From contig DXIX01000013.1 of NCBI GenBank assembly GCA_019112635.1, positions 1-48,295 of the forward strand: DNA of 48,295 nucleotides, in the 5' to 3' direction. Within the stretch, counting starts at the first letter, position 1. Each line of letters opens with the position of its first letter. Of the stretch, positions 16,731 through 23,605 are shown in pieces. The notes below the pieces were generated by a model that was given only the letters and a program-made list of their open reading frames with translations, was not told the origin of the DNA and searched no databases. Source of the stretch: Candidatus Blautia intestinigallinarum (GTDB lineage Bacteria; Bacillota; Clostridia; Lachnospirales; Lachnospiraceae). A program made the translations under genes and the position numbers.

Positions 16731-16779
16731 AAACACCTCGGATTTCTGTGAGGAAAGCACAGAGATCCGGGGTGTTTTT
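16731..16779. terminator. Terminator between convergent Nudix and GntR genes
   Basis: AAACACC-CGGAT-TCTGTG pairs with CACAGA-ATCCG-GGTGTTT, followed by TTTTT. The stem is about 18 bp with small bulges. Confidence 0.8.
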
Positions 16780-16792
16780 GCATCTGAAAATA

Positions 16793-17431
16793 TCATTTCA
16801 AAGCCTGGCGGAGTGAATTTTGCAGATGGAGGCGCATGGACTGCATGGCGTCCTCGATGTCTCCTCGAATGTAGGAGGCGGCAATTTTCTCGTGTTCTTC
16901 AAGAATCTTTTGGCGATTCTCCAGGACAGTTTCATATCGGTTGGAGTAGATGGTGAGCTGGCTGCGCATCTGCAGTGCAGAGCCGCGCAGACGGGAATTG
17001 CCGCAGTGATCATAGAAGACCAGGTGCAGCCCGTCGGAACAGGCACGCCAGCTGGTGATGTCCGGGACGGTGAGCAATTCTTTGCTTTTTTTCAGGTTTT
17101 GCGAAAGTTCCTGATGGATGGCATTCTGATCCGGGTCAAGGGAGGCGTAGCGGATGGCCAGAGCATCCAGATCTCCCATGAAGGTAAACAGTTCTCTTAG
17201 ATCTTCTTCGTCCAGGTTGATGACATTGACGCCGATATTGGAGTAGTACTGCAAAAGTCCGTCTTTTTCCAGGCGGGTCAGAGCGTCCCGTATGGGGGTT
17301 GTGCTTACCTGAAAGCGTTCTTTCAGGGCAGATAGAGTCAGCTTCTCACCGCAGGGAATTTTCTGTGTGAGAATATCGCTGCGAAGGATATCATATATCT
17401 GTTCCGCTAAAGTGTTTCGGTTCAAGTTCAT
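16793..17431 (-). CDS. GntR-family (FCD/FadR-type) transcriptional regulator
   Basis: A 212-residue regulator. The N-terminal winged helix (about 1-70) has LAEQIYDILRSDILTQKI-CGEKL, LSALKERFQVSTTPIRDAL and RLEKDGLL. The C-terminal all-helical FCD domain (about 80-205) carries likely metal or ligand residues in DLDALAIRYA, FYDHCGN and EEHEKIAASY. FCD regulators usually sense organic acids or sugar acids. It is divergent from the flavoprotein operon and almost certainly controls it. The start at 17431 has GAAAGGAG 6 nt upstream; the frame is open further but without a ribosome site. Confidence 0.9.
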   Translation of the reverse strand: MNLNRNTLAEQIYDILRSDILTQKIPCGEKLTLSALKERFQVSTTPIRDALTRLEKDGLLQYYSNIGVNVINLDEEDLRELFTFMGDLDALAIRYASLDPDQNAIHQELSQNLKKSKELLTVPDITSWRACSDGLHLVFYDHCGNSRLRGSALQMRSQLTIYSNRYETVLENRQKILEEHEKIAASYIRGDIEDAMQSMRLHLQNSLRQALK

Positions 17432-17491
17432 GGGAAACTCCTTTCTGAATCTCCGAAGAGGGATTCCACGTTTCAGTCTGTAATTGATTTC

Positions 17492-17520
17492 ACTATAACA
17501 TAAAAATAAGAAGCAATCAA
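17492..17520 (-). promoter_or_regulatory. gntR-type regulator promoter
   Basis: On the minus strand, TTGATT (17515-17520), 17 nt, TATAGT (17492-17497). The palindrome at 17539-17558 lies just upstream of it. Confidence 0.55.
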
Positions 17521-17538
17521 GATTTTGCACTATATATA

Positions 17539-17558
17539 ATATATTTTGCAAAATATAT
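17539..17558. promoter_or_regulatory. 20-bp perfect palindrome, probable operator
   Basis: ATATATTTTGCAAAATATAT is fully self-complementary and lies in the 196-bp space between the GntR gene and the flavoprotein operon. A second TTTTGCA occurs at 17524-17530. It is the best candidate for the GntR binding site, though it is more AT-rich than the usual FCD-type motif. Confidence 0.5.
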
Positions 17559-17627
17559 ATTGCGTAATGGAAAGAGGGGTAGTAAAATGAAGGTATCAAA
17601 ATCCAAACGCAAAGGAGGAAAAGGGAA

Positions 17628-19577
17628 ATGAAGACTTATCAGTGGCCATATGCCAATGAAGTGGGTCAGGAAGAAGTGCATACCTGTGATGTCCTGGTAC
17701 TGGGCGGCGGCCTGGCGGGATGTTTTGCGGCGATTGCGGCGGCCAGAAAGGGGAAATCAGTCATCCTCGTGGAAAAAGGCGCCACCGAGCGAAGCGGATC
17801 TGCGGGAACCGGAGTCGATCATTGGGAATCCGCCTGCACCAACCCCTGTTCCGGGGTGACACCGGAGGAGATTGCCAATGCCTATGTGGAGGAACAGGAT
17901 TATTATTCCAACGGAATTGCCCATTACATTACCTGCCGGGAAGGTTATGACCGTATGCTGGATCTGGAATCTTATGGAGGCAAGATCCGTGACACCGAGG
18001 ATGAATTTAAAGGAGCAGAGTTCCGGGATGATGAGACGAAGCTGATGTTCGCCTATGATTATAAGAACCGTTTTACACTCAGGGTCTGGGGTTCCACTTT
18101 CAAGCCGGCACTGAAAAAAGAACTGGATCGTCTGGGTGTGAAAGTCTGTGACCGGACAGAGGCGACGGCTCTTCTGACCAAGACCGTGGACGGAAAGAAG
18201 CGGGGTATCGGAGCTCTGGGAATGAACGTACATACAGGAAAATTCATGATTTTCCAGTCGAAGGCGACGATTCTTACCATGTCCAGGCCGGCACGGATCT
18301 GGCTGTTTAACTCGGATATGATGGGACTGTCTGAATTTCGTCCTCCTCAGAGTATCGGAAGCGGACATGCCATGGGATTCCGTGCAGGCATCGAATTCGC
18401 TATGATGGAGAAATCGGTGCGGGGCGAGTTCTCGGCGGCTGGAAGAAGTTTTCCGCCTTACGGAGCCGGCAACAATCACAATACTTGGTATGCAGCTACC
18501 ATGGTGGATGCCAGAGGTGTGGAGATCCCTTATGTGGACCGGGACGGCAAAGAATTAAAGACGGTATCTGAGCGGTATTATCCGGCTAAAGGACAGAAAT
18601 TCTTCCTAAAAGGCGGTGTCATCGACAATCCCAAATATGAATTCCGGGGACCGGAGACACTGGACTTTGAGGAATTGATGAAGAGAGGCTACCAGCTTCC
18701 GTTTTATGCAGACTTGAGCAGAATGCCGGAGTTTGAGAGAAAAGTGATCTGGGGAATGATGGTAGGTGAGGAAGGCAAGACCAAGATTCCTATTTTAAAG
18801 AATTACAGTGACCGGGGATTTGACCCTACGAAACATATGCTGCAGTCTTATGGAACCGGATGGCAGTCAGCCAGTTTTCTGGATCAGGAACGTCAGCTGT
18901 TCGGCGCGCCGGGCGGTGTGTTAAATGACTGGGATATGAAGACGAACATCGATGGAATCTATGCGGCCGGTGACCAGTTGTTTGCCTCCGACTGCGCGGG
19001 ATTTGCCTGCTGTACCGGACACTATGCAGGCCGCAAAGCGGCAGAGTATGTGGAACAAGTTGGACTGGAAGATTATGATCCTGAGGATGTGAAACGGGAG
19101 AAGGAACGTCTCTATGCTCCTTTGTTCCGGGAAGAAGGAATGGACTGGAGAGAGTTGAATATGGCGATTGCCAAGGCAATGCAGAACTACTGCGGAGGTA
19201 TCAAATGTGATGATCTGCTCAAGGAGGGCCTGGATCTTCTGGAGAGTTTCGAAAGAGAGATCGTGCCGCAGATCAGCTGTGAGAATCCCCATGATCTGAT
19301 GCGTGCCCATGAAGTGTTTGATATTCTGGATGTGTCAAAGCTGATTCTCCATGCCTGTCTGGCGAGAAAATCAAGTTCGGCTCCTCTGTTCTTCGAGCGG
19401 AGTGACTATCCGGATCTGGATCCGGAGAAAGACCGCAGACTGATCACCATACGTCAGGAGGATGGAAAGGTGGTACAGGGCAGTGTTCCCCTTGGATATT
19501 TTGGAGACCTGAAAGAAGAATATGAAAAGAGAAACCAGGATTATATCGAGGAGGTGGCAAAACGTGAAGAACATTAA
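17628..19577 (+). CDS. FrdA/AprA-like FAD-dependent oxidoreductase subunit
   Basis: A 649-residue soluble flavoprotein of the fumarate reductase/succinate dehydrogenase/adenylylsulfate reductase superfamily. The N-terminal dinucleotide fold has VLVLGGGLAGCFAAIAAARKG and a VEKGATERSGSAGTGVDHW loop. Middle segments R-ARIWLFNSDMMGLSEF and SIGSGHAMGFRAGIEFAMME, and the TNIDGIYAAGDQ motif, are superfamily hallmarks. The helical C-terminal domain (about 500-600) is present. There is no signal or Tat motif, so it should be cytoplasmic. It overlaps the ferredoxin gene and the pair probably forms one enzyme. The substrate is unknown. Confidence 0.85.
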   Translation: MKTYQWPYANEVGQEEVHTCDVLVLGGGLAGCFAAIAAARKGKSVILVEKGATERSGSAGTGVDHWESACTNPCSGVTPEEIANAYVEEQDYYSNGIAHYITCREGYDRMLDLESYGGKIRDTEDEFKGAEFRDDETKLMFAYDYKNRFTLRVWGSTFKPALKKELDRLGVKVCDRTEATALLTKTVDGKKRGIGALGMNVHTGKFMIFQSKATILTMSRPARIWLFNSDMMGLSEFRPPQSIGSGHAMGFRAGIEFAMMEKSVRGEFSAAGRSFPPYGAGNNHNTWYAATMVDARGVEIPYVDRDGKELKTVSERYYPAKGQKFFLKGGVIDNPKYEFRGPETLDFEELMKRGYQLPFYADLSRMPEFERKVIWGMMVGEEGKTKIPILKNYSDRGFDPTKHMLQSYGTGWQSASFLDQERQLFGAPGGVLNDWDMKTNIDGIYAAGDQLFASDCAGFACCTGHYAGRKAAEYVEQVGLEDYDPEDVKREKERLYAPLFREEGMDWRELNMAIAKAMQNYCGGIKCDDLLKEGLDLLESFEREIVPQISCENPHDLMRAHEVFDILDVSKLILHACLARKSSSAPLFFERSDYPDLDPEKDRRLITIRQEDGKVVQGSVPLGYFGDLKEEYEKRNQDYIEEVAKREEH

Positions 19578-19851
19578 TCTGACTGTGACCCCGACCCCCT
19601 GCAGTGTCCGCCCGATTTTGTACAATGAGGATGTGTGTATCGGCTGCAACCGCTGTGTGGACATCTGCCAGGTGGATATTCTCATTCCGAATCCGGAGAA
19701 AGGAAAACATCCCATTGTGGCTTATCCGGGGGAATGTTATTATTGCGGCGCCTGTGTGATGGTTTGTCCGAAACAGGACGAGGGTGCGATCACCCTGCAG
19801 CATCCTTTGATGAACCGGGCGAAATTTGTCCCGGTGAGAAAACCGGAGTAG
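19564..19851 (+). CDS. Two-cluster [4Fe-4S] ferredoxin subunit
   Basis: A 95-residue iron-sulfur protein with two CxxCxxCxxxC motifs: CIGCNRCVDIC (near 20-30) and CYYCGACVMVCP (near 57-68). It should carry electrons to or from the flavoprotein encoded just upstream, like AprB with AprA. The GTG at 19564 is the likely start: AGGAGG (19549-19554) is 9 nt upstream and the start overlaps the flavoprotein stop, so translation is coupled. An in-frame ATG at 19522 would lie deeper in the upstream gene with no ribosome site. Confidence 0.88.
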   Translation: MKNINLTVTPTPCSVRPILYNEDVCIGCNRCVDICQVDILIPNPEKGKHPIVAYPGECYYCGACVMVCPKQDEGAITLQHPLMNRAKFVPVRKPE

Positions 19852-19862
19852 GCAAAAGGGAC

Positions 19863-19913
19863 TTTTCATTTTCCAGGGACTGGTATATACTGGGATCAGA
19901 CAGGAAAATGAAA
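19863..19913 (+). promoter_or_regulatory. Promoter and RBS-touching hairpin before the flavin reductase gene
   Basis: TTTTCA (19863-19868), 17 nt, TATACT (19886-19891) looks like an internal promoter. A perfect 11-bp inverted repeat, TTTCATTTTCC (19864-19874) with GGAAAATGAAA (19903-19913), spans it and runs into the AAAGGAG ribosome site (19911-19917). In a read-through transcript the hairpin could hide that site. Confidence 0.45.
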
Positions 19914-19924
19914 GGAGAATGACA

Positions 19925-20431
19925 ATGAGTTTTCATGAGATAAAACCAGAAGAATTACAGTTTAATCCCTTCACAAAGATTGGCAAGGAATGGATGCTGG
20001 TCACAGCGGGAACCCAGGAAAAATGGAACACCATGACAGCCAGCTGGGGCGGTGTTGGTGTATTCTGGGGCAAGGATGCAGTGACAGTCTATATCCGTCC
20101 CCAGAGATATACGAAGGAATTTATGGACCGTGAGGAGACCTTTTCCATCGCTTTTTTCCGGGAGGACTACCGGAAGGCACTGAACCTGTGCGGAAGTGTC
20201 TCAGGAAGAGAGGTGGATAAGCAAAAAGAGACAGGGCTTACCCCTTATTTTGTGGATGGAACCCCTGCGTTTGAGGAGGCAGATCTTATCATTACCTGCA
20301 AAAAGATGTTCCATCAGGATATGAAGGAGGGAACTTTTGATCAGCCCGAGAATGACGCGAAGTGGTATCCGCAGAAAGACTATCATGTCATGTACATTGC
20401 TGAAATTCTGAAGGTTTTGGTCAAAGACTGA
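19925..20431 (+). CDS. Flavin reductase-like split-barrel protein
   Basis: A 168-residue FMN-binding split-barrel protein. It has NPFTKIGKEWMLVTAG, a NTMTASWGGVGVFWGKD substrate/flavin loop, VYIRPQRYTKEFM and ETFSIAFFRE. These segments are typical of the flavin-reductase-like family that reduces free flavin or binds FMN. Its place behind a flavoprotein-ferredoxin pair fits a redox role, but it has its own promoter. The ATG at 19925 is chosen because AAAGGAG is 7 nt away; an ATG at 19919 is too close. Confidence 0.85.
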   Translation: MSFHEIKPEELQFNPFTKIGKEWMLVTAGTQEKWNTMTASWGGVGVFWGKDAVTVYIRPQRYTKEFMDREETFSIAFFREDYRKALNLCGSVSGREVDKQKETGLTPYFVDGTPAFEEADLIITCKKMFHQDMKEGTFDQPENDAKWYPQKDYHVMYIAEILKVLVKD

Positions 20432-20432
20432 A

Positions 20433-20461
20433 TTGACAATCCTTCTTACTTCTTATACAAT
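20433..20461 (+). promoter_or_regulatory. ddh promoter
   Basis: Perfect TTGACA (20433-20438), 17 nt, TACAAT (20456-20461). Transcription should begin near 20468. Confidence 0.65.
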
Positions 20462-20470
20462 CAGAAAGAA

Positions 20471-20496
20471 ACCCGAACTGGAGCGCAAGTTCGGGT
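20471..20496 (+). promoter_or_regulatory. Inverted repeat at the 5' end of the ddh transcript
   Basis: ACCCGAACT (20471-20479) and AGTTCGGGT (20488-20496) are perfect complements around an 8-nt loop. The element begins about 3 nt after the predicted transcription start. It could be an operator or a stabilising 5' stem-loop. Confidence 0.5.
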
Positions 20497-20529
20497 ACGA
20501 TGGATATTAGAGAAGCAGGAGGATAAAAA

Positions 20530-21516
20530 ATGAGTATTCGTATTGGCATTCTGGGCTATGGAAATCTTGGACGGGGAATTGAATGTGCAGTCAAACATAA
20601 TCCGGATATGGAACTGAAAGCGGTGTTTACTAGAAGGGATCCGTCCACCGTACAGATTCTCACGCCGGGAGTAACCGTCTATTCCGTGAATCAGATCGAG
20701 GAGTTTAAAGACCAGATCGATGTTCTGATTCTGTGCGGAGGAAGTGCTACAGATCTTCCCAAGCAGACACCGGAGTATGTGAAATGGTTCCATGTGGTGG
20801 ACAGTTTTGACACCCACGCGAAAATACCGGAGCATTTTGCCCAGGTTGATCAGGCTGCTAGAGAGAACAATAAGGTGGCGATTATCTCCTGCGGATGGGA
20901 TCCGGGAATGTTCTCCTTGAATCGTCTTTACGCAAACTGCATTCTGCCGGATGGAACGGATTATACCTTCTGGGGCAAGGGCGTAAGCCAGGGGCATTCA
21001 GACGCAATCCGCAGAATCGACGGAGTCAAAGACGGAAAGCAGTACACCATTCCGGTACAGGAAGCTCTGGATGCAGTTCGTGCCGGCGAGAATCCATCTC
21101 TGACGGCCCGTCAGAAACACACCAGAGAATGTTTCGTCGTGCCGGAGGAGGGAGCGGATCTGGCCCGCATCGAGGAAGAGATCAAGACGATGCCGAATTA
21201 CTTTGACGAGTATGATACAACGGTGCATTTTATCACAGAGGAAGAGATGAAGAGAGATCACAGCGGTATCCCGCACGGAGGTTTTGTCATCCGCACGGGC
21301 ACCACAGGATGGGAGAATGAGAATCACCATGTGATTGAGTACAGCCTGAAGCTGGACTCCAATCCTCAGTTCACCTCTTCTGTGATTACAGCTTTTGCGA
21401 GGGCTGCGTACCGCTTCAGCAAAGAAGGGCAGACCGGCTGCAAGACGGTATTTGATGTGCCGCCGGCTTATTTAAGCCCGAAGAGCGGGGAGGAACTTCG
21501 CAGCCATCTGCTGTAG
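20530..21516 (+). CDS. ddh: meso-Diaminopimelate dehydrogenase
   Basis: This enzyme converts tetrahydrodipicolinate, ammonia and NADPH to meso-diaminopimelate in one step, for lysine and peptidoglycan. The 328-residue length is typical. Seen are the dinucleotide fold IRIGILGYGNLGRGIE, CGGSATDLP, HVVDSFDTHAKIPEHF, SCGWDPGMFSLNRLY and WGKGVSQGHSDAIRRIDGV, which are hallmarks of Ddh. It has its own promoter and strong terminator, so it is a single-gene unit. The GntR operon upstream is probably unrelated in function. Confidence 0.97.
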   Translation: MSIRIGILGYGNLGRGIECAVKHNPDMELKAVFTRRDPSTVQILTPGVTVYSVNQIEEFKDQIDVLILCGGSATDLPKQTPEYVKWFHVVDSFDTHAKIPEHFAQVDQAARENNKVAIISCGWDPGMFSLNRLYANCILPDGTDYTFWGKGVSQGHSDAIRRIDGVKDGKQYTIPVQEALDAVRAGENPSLTARQKHTRECFVVPEEGADLARIEEEIKTMPNYFDEYDTTVHFITEEEMKRDHSGIPHGGFVIRTGTTGWENENHHVIEYSLKLDSNPQFTSSVITAFARAAYRFSKEGQTGCKTVFDVPPAYLSPKSGEELRSHLL

Positions 21517-21541
21517 GAAAATTAGAATACAAAAAATGAAC

Positions 21542-21600
21542 AAAAAAAGATCTTTCAGATTGTACAATTCTGGTGGAATTGTCAGAAAGATCTTTTTTTT
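21542..21600 (+). terminator. Strong terminator after ddh
   Basis: AAAAAAAGATCTTTC (21542-21556) pairs with GAAAGATCTTTTTTT (about 21585-21599), with a further GATTGTACAATTC/GGAATTGTC stem. The T run runs directly into the next promoter. Confidence 0.85.
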
Positions 21601-21601
21601 A

Positions 21602-21631
21602 TTGACACTTCTATCCAGGTCAGGCTATAAT
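21602..21631 (+). promoter_or_regulatory. Consensus sigma-70 promoter
   Basis: TTGACA (21602-21607) and TATAAT (21626-21631), both perfect, 18 nt apart. It drives the cell-wall protein gene starting at 21727. Confidence 0.75.
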
Positions 21632-21726
21632 GAGATCACAGAAATTTAACATAGTTGTAAAAACTGTAAAAAAAAGTACATACAATGAAAAAGAAATGAA
21701 ACAGGAAAAGAGGATGGAAGGACTAT

Positions 21727-23376
21727 ATGGGTAAGCAAAAACGCAACTGGAAATTCTGGTGCCTGCTTTTACTGATGCTGTTTTTCGCCGGGGGTATTAC
21801 GGTGCACACAGCTCCGGTTCAGGTGCAGGCGGCTGCCTCGGATGGCTGGAGAACCACGGATGACGGGAAGTACTATTACAGAGATGGGAAAGCCTTGACC
21901 GGCTGGCAGACCATCGACGGCAAAAAGTATTACTTTAACCCGTCCACGAAGCTGATGACCACCGGATGTAAATGGATCAGCAGTTACTGGTATTATTTCG
22001 GAAATGACGGTGCCATGAGAACCAATACATGGGGTAAGAACGTCAGCAACGGAAAGACCTATTATCTCTATTTCCAGTCCAACGGCAAGGCAGTGAAGGA
22101 TGCGTTCAAGACGATTGACGGCAAGACTTACTATTTCAGTGCCAGAAGCGTGATGGCGACGGGATGGTGGAATATTGACGGATCCCGTTATTATTTTGGA
22201 ACAGACGGCGTGCGCCACAGCGGATGGCTGTATCTCGGGGACAAGACTTACTGGTTCCATCAGGCGACCGGCAAGATGCGTGTCGGCGAGGTGAAAAATG
22301 CCAAGGGCGATGCGCGCTGGTTCAGTAAGAATAAAGAGACTTACGGTGAGATGGTCAAGGGCTGGGCACAGTTCGGGAAGAATAAATTCCGTTATTACTA
22401 TCAGCAGACCGGTATTCGTGTGATGAAGGGCTATCTGAAAGTGGATGGCAAGTATTATTACATGAAAGACGGTTACCGTGTATACAGCCGCTGGATGGAA
22501 AATGCAAAAGGCGAGAGACGTTATTTCTTCGAGGATGGCGTGATGGCCACCGGAGTACAGAAGATCGATGGCAAGACTTATGAGTTCGCGGACAACGGAG
22601 TGCTCATCAAGGAACCGTCTGAGGGGAATGCGGTACAGCCTACTTCCTCCAAGACTGTGAAAAATTATCTGCTGAACGCTCTCAAACCGGTAGGTTCCAC
22701 TCTCTATGTGTGGGGCGGAGGCTGGGCACAGCCTACAGTAACCTACAAGGGACTCTATCCATTGTGGAAACAGTGGTATGACGCGAATTCAGGAGATTAC
22801 GATTACAACAATTACCGTGATCTGAGCCAGTCCACCAGAGCAAAAGGACTTGACTGTTCCGGTTTTGTGGCATGGTCCACTTACAACGTGATGCAGACAA
22901 AGAGCGGTGTGGGATCCGGATACGCGGACAGCGCTGCCACGGTGGCATCTACTTATGCGAATTATGGATGGGGTTCTCTGAGAACACAGGCAACTCTGAA
23001 GCAGAATAATTACAGAGGACAGTTCCAGGCGGGAGATGTGGCAAGCAGTCCTGGACATGCATGGATCGTCCTGGGACAGTGCAGCGATGGAAGTTATGTG
23101 ATTGTCCACTCGACACCTCCGTGTGTACAGATTGCGGGAACACCGACACCTTCTGGAAATTACAGCAGTGAGGCGATTTCACTGGCAAAAGAATATATGA
23201 ACCGGTATTATCCGAGCACGGTGGAGAAGTTCGGTTTGGGAAGCTCCACAGGATATACGACTTATTTCGCAGGATGTAATACCATGAGATGGAACGACTC
23301 CACTCTGTCTGATCCGGACGGATACGCAGACATGGATGCAGAGCAGATTCTCGCAGACCTGTTCGGAGAGTCATAA
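21727..23376 (+). CDS. Secreted NlpC/P60-like hydrolase with N-terminal cell-wall-binding repeats
   Basis: A 549-residue exported protein. Residues 1-36 form a signal peptide (basic start, hydrophobic core, QVQAAA cleavage region). About 40-295 is a series of aromatic cell-wall/choline-binding-type repeats of about 20 residues (GWQTIDGKKYYF, GWWNIDGSRYYFG and similar) that anchor the protein to the wall. About 310-545 is an NlpC/P60-type cysteine peptidase-like domain with C377 in LDCSGFVAW and H444 in PGHAWIVLG. It should cut peptidoglycan stem peptides. It is transcribed alone from a strong promoter. Exact cleavage specificity is unknown. Confidence 0.9.
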   Translation: MGKQKRNWKFWCLLLLMLFFAGGITVHTAPVQVQAAASDGWRTTDDGKYYYRDGKALTGWQTIDGKKYYFNPSTKLMTTGCKWISSYWYYFGNDGAMRTNTWGKNVSNGKTYYLYFQSNGKAVKDAFKTIDGKTYYFSARSVMATGWWNIDGSRYYFGTDGVRHSGWLYLGDKTYWFHQATGKMRVGEVKNAKGDARWFSKNKETYGEMVKGWAQFGKNKFRYYYQQTGIRVMKGYLKVDGKYYYMKDGYRVYSRWMENAKGERRYFFEDGVMATGVQKIDGKTYEFADNGVLIKEPSEGNAVQPTSSKTVKNYLLNALKPVGSTLYVWGGGWAQPTVTYKGLYPLWKQWYDANSGDYDYNNYRDLSQSTRAKGLDCSGFVAWSTYNVMQTKSGVGSGYADSAATVASTYANYGWGSLRTQATLKQNNYRGQFQAGDVASSPGHAWIVLGQCSDGSYVIVHSTPPCVQIAGTPTPSGNYSSEAISLAKEYMNRYYPSTVEKFGLGSSTGYTTYFAGCNTMRWNDSTLSDPDGYADMDAEQILADLFGES

Positions 23377-23397
23377 GAAAATCATATATTTATTATA

Positions 23398-23437
23398 GAA
23401 GAAAAGCTGACGCAGAAGTTTGCGACGGCTTTTCTTC
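23398..23437 (+). terminator. Terminator after the repeat-bearing hydrolase gene
   Basis: GAAGAAAAGC (23398-23407) and GCTTTTCTTC (23428-23437) are perfect complements with an inner CGCA/TGCG stem. The 3' side is T-rich. Confidence 0.65.
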
Positions 23438-23511
23438 TTATACCATAAATTTTAATATAAAGTTTTAAAATGTTACAGAAATTTTAAAAAAAGTCATTTT
23501 GGACTTGCATC

Positions 23512-23562
23512 ATTCGTAACATTGTGTTAATATGTAGGAGAAGTAAAGAAAATGTTACGAAT
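23512..23562. promoter_or_regulatory. 12-bp inverted repeat flanking the promoter of the CwlO-like gene
   Basis: ATTCGTAACATT (23512-23523) and AATGTTACGAAT (23551-23562) are perfect complements 27 nt apart. A TTGCAT/TAATAT promoter (23505-23510, 23528-23533; 17-nt spacer) sits so that one arm lies in the spacer and the other just after the start. Two TGTTAC units at 23471 and 23554 each have a TTAA-ending partner 5 nt away, loosely like a WalR site. Confidence 0.45.
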
Positions 23563-23605
23563 ATATTAAGATATTCGTCCAGAGAATTTACGAAGGGTGT
23601 GGATT

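Noticed and set aside
21650-21690. WalR site from the TGTAAA-AAC-TGTAAA repeat
   Set aside because: The period is 9 nt, not the 11 nt expected, and it lies downstream of the promoter.
21840-22620. CRISPR or DNA tandem repeat array
   Set aside because: The periodicity is in the protein (cell-wall-binding repeats of about 20 residues), with diverged DNA and no spacers.
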